Positions 1 to 6,799 of a stretch of 46,031 nt of DNA are shown here, piece after piece (positions within the stretch are counted from its first letter, which is position 1; every line of letters starts with the position of its first letter). Position numbers and translations under genes: made by a program. This stretch comes from Syncephalis plumigaleata. Its lineage: Eukaryota > Zoopagomycota > Zoopagomycetes > Zoopagales > Piptocephalidaceae. The notes under the pieces were generated by a model. It saw only the letters and a program-made list of their open reading frames with translations. It was not told the DNA's origin and made no database searches. The stretch lies in the NCBI GenBank assembly GCA_025201365.1, contig JAIXMF010000073.1, positions 1 through 46,031 on the forward strand, written 5' to 3'.

Positions 1-779
1 TGTGTGTTAATCGTGCACGATGCAAGAATTGAAGTCCTGCTCATTAATGTTAGTTGACCTTCTATTTTGTTTGTTTGCTTTTTAAAGCAAATGATTTACC
101 TTCAAGTAGTTGATAAAATAAACGATAGGCAGTCCTTTCTTTGCCGTAAATTGAACCATCAAAATATTCGCCCAATGTCTGATCGCCAGCATACTTCGTG
201 AGCATACATTGACCAAGTTCTGGCGAAAGATATTCGGACCATTTCAACTTTTTATATCGTTTAATCCACGCCTTAACTGTTGTCGGTAAACCTATTTTGA
301 ACGAGTGGACAAGCGTCGAGACATACTGACTGCCTTATGGTTTGTTTCTCTTTGCCTCTTCGATTCGCTATAAGCACATTGGTGAGTGGATTCAATAGTG
401 ACACGCGTATGGTGTAATTACCTTGTGTATTCTTATCTCTTTATTGATCGTCTCTTTGCGATAGGAACATTTAATGAATACATGTTCATTTTTTATAGGT
501 GGCAAATCCCATTACCGATGACGTGCCATATCCCAATCTACTATGAATTCTAAGACTTGCTTGCCCATATGCATTATCTTGATCGATTGGCAAGCTTATT
601 GCCTGCCCACCAATGTCTACGCGTAACACGATTAGCGTGTGTGCTTCCACCGCTATCCTATTGCCATACTTACTGGGACCAGCGTGAAAACCAACAGGTA
701 TAGCAAATGCTTTCTGACTGCAAAGAATGGCTATCAGACCACCGGTAATACTCGTTCTATCAAATATATTAGAGCGCAT
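1..779 (-). CDS. Secreted protein kinase-like protein, 3' end beyond the window, probable frameshift
   Basis: Partial minus-strand gene running off the left edge. The chosen Met (779) opens a signal peptide ending ...QKAFA before IPVGF; the frame stays open upstream to 941, so the start is uncertain. Exon 1 (779-422) carries a glycine-rich-loop motif, LGYGTSS. In the straight frame a TGA follows the A6 run (489-494). Reading one A fewer gives VFIKC, like the VAIK lysine strand, then an alpha-C-like KEIRIHK up to a GTAATT donor at 421. Exon 2 (325-100) encodes LSPELGQCMLTKYAGDQTL and YRLFYQLLEG, like the hinge and alpha-E of kinases. Exon 3 (36-1) continues LQFLHRARLTH, the start of a catalytic loop. 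The phases of these two junctions agree. Catalytic Asp and DFG lie outside the window. The one-base shift may be a sequencing error, a real disabling mutation, or a splice form I missed. Kinase-fold assignment is fairly sure; activity and target are unknown. Confidence 0.6.
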
Positions 780-1068
780 GTTATAATTGATCAAGCGTAG
801 ATAATAGCATAATGCCCAGAGGAAGACAGTAGTACCAATTATTATCAAAATATATCGTATAGCAATACAATTAAAAAAAGGCAACTGAATGTGATGATAA
901 TATAGCAAGTGAAAAAAAAGACTGAACGATGCATTTGACATATTCAGCAGAGCGTTGTTTTTATAGCAAGTGTCATGTGTACATCACCTTTCTTTGCTTT
1001 GAATTGTCTAAATTCAACAAGGAGGAGTATGTCACAAAGCGGGGTGTAGATCTATTCGGGTAAATTGC
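780..1068. other. Upstream region of the kinase-like gene, up to the DIRS element
   Basis: AT-rich sequence between the chosen start of the kinase-like gene and the left end of the DIRS retrotransposon. The minus-strand frame stays open from 779 back to 941 and encodes hydrophobic residues, so a longer N-terminus cannot be excluded. I see no other gene. The transposon end lies only about 290 bp upstream of the start codon and could affect expression. Confidence 0.4.
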
Positions 1069-1266
1069 AATTTTCATCAAATAAATTCTCTAGAAAATTA
1101 CTTTAATATTCATAATATTATACATGAATATATATTTTGCTTTTACCCTTTTCTCTTTATTAATATCGAACTAAATAAAGTAACTTGGGATTTTCCTCCT
1201 ATAAATAGTGCCTAATGTGAGCATGTATATTTCTCGCTTATCCTTTTCTCTTTCGCGGTCATCACC
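1069..1266. repeat. Left inverted terminal repeat of the DIRS element
   Basis: The segment from about 1113 to 1240 is repeated in inverse orientation at about 3887-4014. The outermost 44 bp (starting AATTTTCATCAAATAA) are specific to the left end and reappear, inverted, only in the internal complementary region. A TATAAATA box (1200-1207) precedes the gag start codon by about 130 bp and is a candidate promoter for the element. Confidence 0.85.
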
Positions 1267-1332
1267 GCAAAGTTCTAGTTAAAGCGTTCTATTATCATTA
1301 TATTTTATATAGCGTTATTTACAACATTTGCA

Positions 1333-2166
1333 ATGGAACAAAATCAAGGTTTCAACCCACAGGAGATGATGGCGATGTGGCAGCAAATGCAAGAAGCTAT
1401 GCAGCAGTTCAAACAGATGCAAGAAACTCTGCAGGTTCAACTCCCGACCAGGCAGAAGGACACCTGGATTCCGGACGAAAACTTTGTTAACCACGTCAGT
1501 TCATGGTCAGCAAGGCTGGATAACTTTAGCTTATCTGAGAAAGACAAGAAGGCAATAGTCGATGCCTACGCTCCAATAGAAGGTATTGACTATACGCCAG
1601 TCAGTAGCTATGAATCGAGCTCAAAACTTAACAAGTATCAGAAGGCATACGACAGCCGATTCAAGCAAATAGCATATTTATTAACAGGCGTTGTACGCCC
1701 GCTAGATGTTATCCTACAACAAGCAATCCTACAAGCAGACCAGGAAGCTGATCGCCAGTTTGTAGTAGCTCTAGACGATATTAGATCGTTGCTGTTAAAC
1801 ACGATTCACACTGTGAAATCGTTTAGAATGGATATGGTCCTCAAGTCAATGGACAGTGACTTCACACTCATTCAGAAAGAAGAGCAACCAAAGGAAGACC
1901 TTGCAATTATCCAACAAGCTTTCATTGAGCAAAGCAACCAAAAGAAGGCCATACTGGAACACAAAAAAGCCCAGCAGTTTTTTCGAGCGGACCCGCCACG
2001 AAACGCTGGCGGGCAGGATCAATCCAATTGGCACAACAGGAACTCTTACCAGAAGCGCCCATTCAACCAAGCCAACAACAACAGAAGAGGAGGCAGAGTC
2101 AAGCCCCAATTCAACAGAGGCAACCACCACCACAACAACAACAACTATCGAATACGACGATTCTGA
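1333..2166 (+). CDS. DIRS Gag-like protein
   Basis: 277-residue ORF starting just inside the left ITR. The N-terminus is Met/Gln-rich (MEQNQGFNPQEMMAMWQQMQ) and coiled-coil-like; the middle is helical; the C-terminus is rich in Asn, Gly, Arg and His, a likely RNA-binding tail without a clear zinc knuckle. The position matches the gag ORF of DIRS elements. It overlaps the RNase H and recombinase frames in other phases, the expected result of an internal deletion fusing the gag tail to the 3' half of the RT/RH ORF near 2140. The product probably packages element RNA. Assignment rests on position and composition rather than a diagnostic motif. Confidence 0.7.
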   Translation: MEQNQGFNPQEMMAMWQQMQEAMQQFKQMQETLQVQLPTRQKDTWIPDENFVNHVSSWSARLDNFSLSEKDKKAIVDAYAPIEGIDYTPVSSYESSSKLNKYQKAYDSRFKQIAYLLTGVVRPLDVILQQAILQADQEADRQFVVALDDIRSLLLNTIHTVKSFRMDMVLKSMDSDFTLIQKEEQPKEDLAIIQQAFIEQSNQKKAILEHKKAQQFFRADPPRNAGGQDQSNWHNRNSYQKRPFNQANNNRRGGRVKPQFNRGNHHHNNNNYRIRRF

Positions 2167-2825
2167 TACGCACAGACAACACGACGGCGAAGTCATACAT
2201 CAACAAGCAGGGAGGAACGAGATCTCGTCAACTCAGCTCACTAGCAACGCAGATATGGGAGATGTGTCTCAAGAGGAACATTCAGATTCGAGCCAAACAC
2301 ATTCCAGGCTCTCAGAATACCGAAGCAGACTACGCATCGCGCAAGTTCTACCTCAAGAACTTATGGCAAATACATCCACGCACATTTGCACAGATACAAC
2401 GCAGGTACGGTCAACACGACGTAGATCTATTCGCCGATCGAACGTCTCATCTACTACCAACGTATGTAGCGTGGAAGCCAGACCCTCACGCGATAGCCAC
2501 AGATGCACTATCAATCAGCTGGAGACAATTCAGCCATCCTTACCTGAATCCGCCGTGGAACTTGATATCCAAATGTGTGAACAAGATACAACAGGAGAAG
2601 ATAGCACAAGCAACGATAGTGACGCCATTCTGGCCGTCAGCAATGTGGTTCCCCATACTGAGCAACTTAGCCACAGCTCCCCCAATAATACTCGACCCAC
2701 AACACCACGCGCAAACTACCTCCCCTTCCGCCAGTTGGCCATGGACAAATCACAAGTGGAGAATATCCGTGTGGAGTGTCTCAAGCGAAAATATGAGGAG
2801 CCAGGATATTCGGACAAGGCAGTGA
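2145..2825 (+). pseudogene. DIRS RT/RNase H ORF remnant, C-terminal part only
   Basis: The frame is open from 2028, but recognisable homology begins about 2145 with ILIRTDNTTAKSYINKQGG, the conserved RNase H strand of DIRS elements, followed by AKHIPGSQNTEADYASR with the last catalytic-type Asp. It continues with DLFADRTSHLLP and YVAWKPDPHA, typical of the region after RNase H in DIRS/Ngaro polyproteins. The whole reverse transcriptase and the N-terminal half of RNase H, including the first catalytic residues, are missing, so no enzyme can be made. The open frame upstream of 2145 is the gag tail read in another phase. The 3' end overlaps the recombinase ORF. Confidence 0.75.
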
Positions 2826-3733
2826 AAGTTCTAGCAGAAGTAAAGCACAAAACGTACATCAGAGGTCAACAATTATTCATTTCATGGGCAATCCAAAGGG
2901 ATATCAATATCAGCAAATTTACATCAGCAGATTTGGTTAATTTCATAGCAGATGCACATGAAGCAGGCTACAGCAAAGCAACTCTACAAACTTATAGAGC
3001 AGCAATTGTCAAGCTACACACACGCCCTGAATCAATCAAAACCAATCCTGACATACAAGCACTGATAAGGAACTTCAAATACATCCCACGTCCACTGAAT
3101 AAATCAAAAGTTGATATTACGCCCACATTACGTCACTTATACGCCATACCGACGTCACCAGCAGCTGATTTTGATCAACTACGACGAAAAACGGCTTACT
3201 TACTGGCAATGTCAGCACTATTGAGACCCTCTGATATCAATAGAATTTGCAGATCACAATCAAAAACAACTGACGAAGGCCTACAGCTATACATCATTAA
3301 TCCGAAAGAAAAGCGAAAGAAGGAGTCGATTACTAAACCAATCATTATTCCACCTAACAGCAACATCCCACAGCTATGCCCCGTACAAGCATACGAAACA
3401 CTATTACAACACCCACAATATATCGTCAGAAACAACTACCTATTCACTAAGTTAGGCAAGCCTCACAATAAAGTCGCCGATAACACCATTGCTTCTTGGT
3501 TGTCAAAGTTGACAGCGCTCTCAACAGACATTCGCCCAACTCCTCGTGTCAGATCAATCGCTTCAGATTTAGCACTTGAAAGAGGTGTACCACACGATGA
3601 CATCATTACACTAGGCAATTGGGCAGATGCACGCACATTCGAAAAACATTACAGACGCCAGCGTTTATTAAGAAGTAATGTTACAGAAAAAGTGTTAGAT
3701 TTAAGTCCAGTACACTTTGCGTCAGCTGAATAA
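2741..3733 (+). CDS. DIRS tyrosine recombinase
   Basis: The frame is open from 1856, but credible protein begins at the Met at 2741, giving 330 residues. The N-terminal half is a core-binding SAM-like domain (HKTYIRGQQLFISWA..., DLVNFIADAHEAGYS). The catalytic domain shows the first Arg in SALLRPSDI, a second Arg in RVRSIASDLALERGV, Trp in LGNWADARTFEKHY in the His/Trp position, and the nucleophile Tyr in FEKHYRR. The usual HxxR histidine seems to be Pro here. In DIRS elements this enzyme integrates a circular double-stranded DNA intermediate without target duplication. The ORF ends just before the internal complementary region, as in intact elements. It is uninterrupted and could be functional. 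Confidence 0.88.
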   Translation: MDKSQVENIRVECLKRKYEEPGYSDKAVKVLAEVKHKTYIRGQQLFISWAIQRDINISKFTSADLVNFIADAHEAGYSKATLQTYRAAIVKLHTRPESIKTNPDIQALIRNFKYIPRPLNKSKVDITPTLRHLYAIPTSPAADFDQLRRKTAYLLAMSALLRPSDINRICRSQSKTTDEGLQLYIINPKEKRKKESITKPIIIPPNSNIPQLCPVQAYETLLQHPQYIVRNNYLFTKLGKPHNKVADNTIASWLSKLTALSTDIRPTPRVRSIASDLALERGVPHDDIITLGNWADARTFEKHYRRQRLLRSNVTEKVLDLSPVHFASAE

Positions 3734-3845
3734 GCAAAATATATATTCATGTATAATATTATGAATATTAAAGTAATTTTCTAGAGAATTTATTTGATGA
3801 AAATTACACTTTAATATGAAGAATATTATACATGAATATATATTA
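3734..3845. repeat. Internal complementary region of the DIRS element
   Basis: The first half (3734-3805) reads as the exact reverse complement of the left terminus (1069-1140). The second half (3802-3845) is the reverse complement of the right terminus (about 3993-4036). The halves meet at a shared AATT. This is the circular-junction template that defines DIRS elements, used to restore the termini during replication, and it fixes the element ends at about 1069 and 4036. Confidence 0.85.
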
Positions 3846-3872
3846 CCCACCACACCCTCCGCAAGCATGAAT

Positions 3873-4036
3873 TGACCGCGAAGAACGGATAAGCGAGAAA
3901 TATACATGCTCACATTAGGCACTATTTATAGGAGGAAAATCCCAAGTTACTTTATTTAGTTCGATATTAATAAAGAGAAAAGGGTAAAAGCAAAATATAT
4001 ATTCATGTATAATATTCTTCATATTAAAGTGTAATT
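3873..4036. repeat. Right inverted terminal repeat of the DIRS element
   Basis: Inverse copy of the left ITR, including the inverted TATA-containing block (GGCACTATTTATAGG). The outermost 20 or so bases (ending ATTAAAGTGTAATT) are right-end specific and reappear inverted in the internal complementary region. A spacer of about 27 bp (3846-3872) separates it from that region. Confidence 0.85.
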
Positions 4037-4199
4037 ACATTCTTGCACGTCGTATCTTTCCATACTAATCATGCATGTCCACGTTCTGTTTCCTTTATTG
4101 CATATTTGACACGGCTCATGATCTAAATTAGCATACATAATACTGATGCAATTGATTGTCATGAAGTAGTCTTTATTAGTGATAAATCCATTATCATGT

Positions 4200-5476
4200 C
4201 TATTGAGTGGTCCATAAAGTTTCGAAAGCTTTGGTATTTATGATCCCCTGCAATTTTGGTGTACCTGCACGACCTGCCGCGTAAAGTGCCTCCATTAATT
4301 GTCTAAGCATTTCCATGTGTGCTTTATATGCTTCCCTTTCTTCGGCTGGAAGCATTGCTATTTCTGCGTCAGAGTTGGGTAGGTTCGAATTTGAGAGTAC
4401 CATCTGAGCAACCATTGATCCCGTATACCAAGTATCATGATTGTATATTTCCTGTGTACTGATTTGAGTGCTAGTCCTCTTTAACTGATTATTGCGCACA
4501 TCATGTTGATATCGTTGAGCATCGAAAAACTTTACATTTTGGAAATTGGTCAATATAACACGCGTTATACTTCCATTTGCTTCGTTAATCAAGATATCTA
4601 ATAAACAATGATAAGTTAACAAATGCAAACAAATCAATAGGCATAAACATACTTAGTACACTAGCATTGTTATACTCGACACCAATACCGTTAAGGAAGC
4701 CTACAACTATTAGCAGCAACAATCGTGGTTAGCATTAGAACAGGCAATCAATACACTTTTTTCTACATACTTTTCATAAGTGTGCAGAGCACCTTTGTTA
4801 TCAGCTTTAACTTCTGATAAGGAGTTATATTCTTTGAATAAATAGTCCTAACTTGTTTAGCGGTATTATTATTTTCAAATACAATACAGCCACCGGCAGC
4901 ATCTGCTGAGAAATAATCGACTACTTTCAAAAAGGCCGTATCTAACATTGGGAATTTGCCTGGGAAATTCAGATTAATTCTTCTGATATACTATTTCAAA
5001 GCAAGTTAGCAGCGTGCTTAATGAAGGGACACGTCACTTACTCGGTAGAACATGAGCTCATTCGCGTAATCATCCGGCTTACTGCATTTGAGGTGCAAGC
5101 TTACTTGACCGATTTTGAATTTCTCTGTGTGGAAAGCCTTTTTCGACGATTCCTTCCACTCTATCTTGGTTAATCCATATTTCCGAGGCGGTATCAATTC
5201 ATGGTATAATTCTTCATTTATCACGTATATTCTACCTTGACCTTTATGATCATTTTGTGGTTGCACTTCTTCGGAAATAGAATTAAGCAAGTTTTGTATA
5301 TTCATAACATCTGGCTGTCTTCTTTGTTGCTGTTGCTGCAATTGTTGCTGTTGTTGTTGCTTTAGTTCTACGTTGGTGGTGCTTAACAAACTCGGTATAT
5401 CCATGGCTTGTGTTTGATGCAGCAGCATCGTGCAAACACCAAGGGCAATCGCTGGCAATGTTAATCTAAGCATCAT
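4200..5476 (-). CDS. Secreted Gln-rich protein, copy A (unknown family)
   Basis: Four-exon gene: 5476-5042, 4990-4771, 4706-4653 and 4597-4200, giving 368 residues; phases 0, 1 and 1 at the junctions match those of copy B. Residues 1-25 form a signal peptide (MMLRLTLPAIALGVC..., cleavage near HQTQA). Next comes a constant region with a poly-Gln tract (residues about 40-51, CAA/CAG mixed) and ...DVMNIQNLLNSISEEV. From about residue 84 onward the protein is the variable part, containing YANELMFYR, YFSADAAGGCIVFE, LTNFQNV, RYQHDVRNNQL and AEIAMLPAEEREAY. I recognise no domain. The acidic helical C-terminus may be exposed. It is presumably exported; a role in interaction with a host or prey is inference. 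A TATATAAA box lies about 90 bp upstream (5563-5570). Confidence 0.82.
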
Positions 5477-5562
5477 ATCTAGTGTATAAGAATCGAAATG
5501 GATGAGTATCGTGAAGTAGTTGTTATGAATAAGAAGAAAAAGAAAAACTAAATAGTAGCTTG

Positions 5563-5570
5563 TTTATATA
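5563..5570 (-). promoter_or_regulatory. TATA box of secreted protein copy A
   Basis: TATATAAA on the minus strand about 87 bp upstream of the start codon. The same box lies at the same distance in copy B (23042-23049), within almost identical promoter DNA. Confidence 0.5.
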
Positions 5571-5929
5571 GGAGTTACAATCGAATATTTTTTATTTTAT
5601 TGAACCATATGCAGTTGACGTCCTCCTGCGGTATCAAAGATGTATTTGTAGATTGGACCACGTGCAAATGTAACAGAATAGCATACATCGGAGTAGTATT
5701 AATCTAGTTCAAGAGGAATTCTATAGAGTTTTTTCGATTACATCACATATACAGAATGACCGAGAGTAGCATGGTGGACATGGTATAGCGCACATGTTTA
5801 CACCAACAATAGCACAAAGTAAAAGTGATTATCGCCACTCTATCCTCTTTCGTAGATTCGTATTATTTTCTCGTTCTTTCTTGTGTTACCTTTTTTGAGT
5901 ATAGCTGCAGTTATAGATCGTCCAATCTA

Positions 5930-6175
5930 TTAGGGAGTATAGTGAACGGCGTCCATACATGTAACAGTTGAGGAGTCAATCAAGCTTTTCTGTTTGAGAC
6001 AGCTTGTCCAAAAGCGTAGCTTATCCGACTCGGGATATGCTAGGACAAGTATCTTAGCTGCAATCAATGCTAAAACGGAGTATAGCTCGTTCTCTCGTGT
6101 GTCTGTAACAAGTTTACGTTCAGCAAGCAGCACAGCTGTACTAAAGAGGCAGTAGCACGTTTCTCTGATTCCAGC
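5930..6175 (-). pseudogene. Exon-like gene fragment carried in the duplication
   Basis: Minus-strand open frame of about 80 codons following a TTAG acceptor-like site (near 6190), reading GIRETCYCLFSTAVLLAERK then NELYSVLALIAAKILVLAYP and ending in VHYTP. It looks like a piece of a helical (perhaps HEAT/ARM-type) host protein, but I cannot name the parent. In copy B the same frame (about 23410-23655) is broken by a TAA in place of Lys in the LKQKS segment, so it is not maintained there. It is most likely a truncated gene remnant swept into the duplicated unit. The rest of 5477-6799 shows only AT-rich, unassigned DNA. Confidence 0.35.
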
Positions 6176-6290
6176 TTGATCATTCTCCTAATCTTCCAGC
6201 TATGGCATACAACATGCTCTACCAAGACTTTTAATCACAAATAAATAACCTCGTGTTTTTGTTACAAGTTTGAATTTCATCACGCTAACG

Positions 6291-6799
6291 ATATCTCTAG
6301 TTATGTGATACATTCGTAAAGTACTTTGATTATAAACATCTAAAATGCAGTAAGGCCTACTTTAATTCTATACAGCTTGCAGTATTTACTTGAAATAAAC
6401 CATTAGTATGATCTCTAGATATATCTGCATAACCATTGATACATATTTATTAAACATATCGTATATATAAACTAATAGCGGCAGCAGCAAAAAACAGTTA
6501 AAAACTAAGAATGACAAAATGCATAGTTCAAAAGCTCTTGGTAGTGTATAGAAGAGCACCAAACATAATATCAGGATTAATATAATTAGAAAGGGGAAAG
6601 AAAGAAAGAAAGAAACTATGAACACCACAAGTCATAATATGCGCATAATAATAATAGTAGTAGGAGTAGCGATATTAAATGATAGAAAGAACGCAAAACA
6701 ACAACAGCAACAGCAACAACCGGTACTAAACTAGAATAAAGAAATAGAAGAGCGTACACAATCTATCCTTCCTTCCTTTCTTTGACTAAATAGTGATAA
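6291..6799. other. AT-rich intergenic DNA 3' of cystathionine gamma-lyase
   Basis: No supportable gene. The hydrophobic minus-strand frame at 6386-6628 consists of low-complexity AT-rich codons without a credible start or neighbours. A CAACAACAGCAACAGCAACAAC-like simple repeat lies near 6700 and poly-purine GAAAGAAAGAAAG near 6597. Confidence 0.5.

Larger units (their letters stand above)
1069..4036 (+). mobile_element. DIRS-type tyrosine-recombinase retrotransposon, RT-deleted
   Basis: About 2.97-kb element with the hallmarks of the DIRS order: inverted terminal repeats, an internal complementary region matching both outer termini, a gag-like ORF, an RNase H remnant and a tyrosine recombinase ORF. 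The left end (1069-1266) and right end (about 3873-4036) share a core of roughly 127 bp that looks identical in inverse orientation. No reverse transcriptase exists between gag and the RNase H remnant, so a large internal deletion has occurred and the copy must depend on an RT supplied in trans. Identity of ITRs and internal complementary region, plus open gag and recombinase frames, suggests recent insertion. DIRS elements make no target duplication, and I see none. A related, more decayed copy is at 15190-15752. Confidence 0.88.
4140..6290. repeat. Segmental duplication, copy A
   Basis: From about 4140 (AATACTGATGCAATTGATTG) to about 6290 (TTTCATCACGCTAACGATA) this region is duplicated in the same orientation at about 21619-23771, 17.5 kb away. 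It contains a complete secreted-protein gene, its promoter and a gene fragment. Noncoding parts differ at only about 3 percent of sites by eye. Sharp loss of similarity at both ends marks the borders; I see no transposon ends or target duplication there. Confidence 0.9.

Noticed and set aside
1846-2196. Minus-strand Val-rich frame
   Set aside because: Shadow of the Asn/His-rich gag tail; poly-Val arises from CAACAAC repeats.
2145-2400. Possible functional RNase H
   Set aside because: Only the C-terminal half is present; the first catalytic residues were lost with the RT.
1856-2740. Long plus-strand frame upstream of the recombinase start
   Set aside because: It reads the gag tail and RNase H remnant in the wrong phase; composition is Thr/Ser-rich with no recombinase similarity before 2741.
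1069-4036. LTR retrotransposon
   Set aside because: Ends are inverted, not direct; there is no integrase, protease or PBS, and a tyrosine recombinase is present.
6386-6628. Hydrophobic 80-codon minus-strand frame
   Set aside because: AT-rich low complexity without domain, partner exon or promoter sign; chance frame more likely than a membrane peptide.
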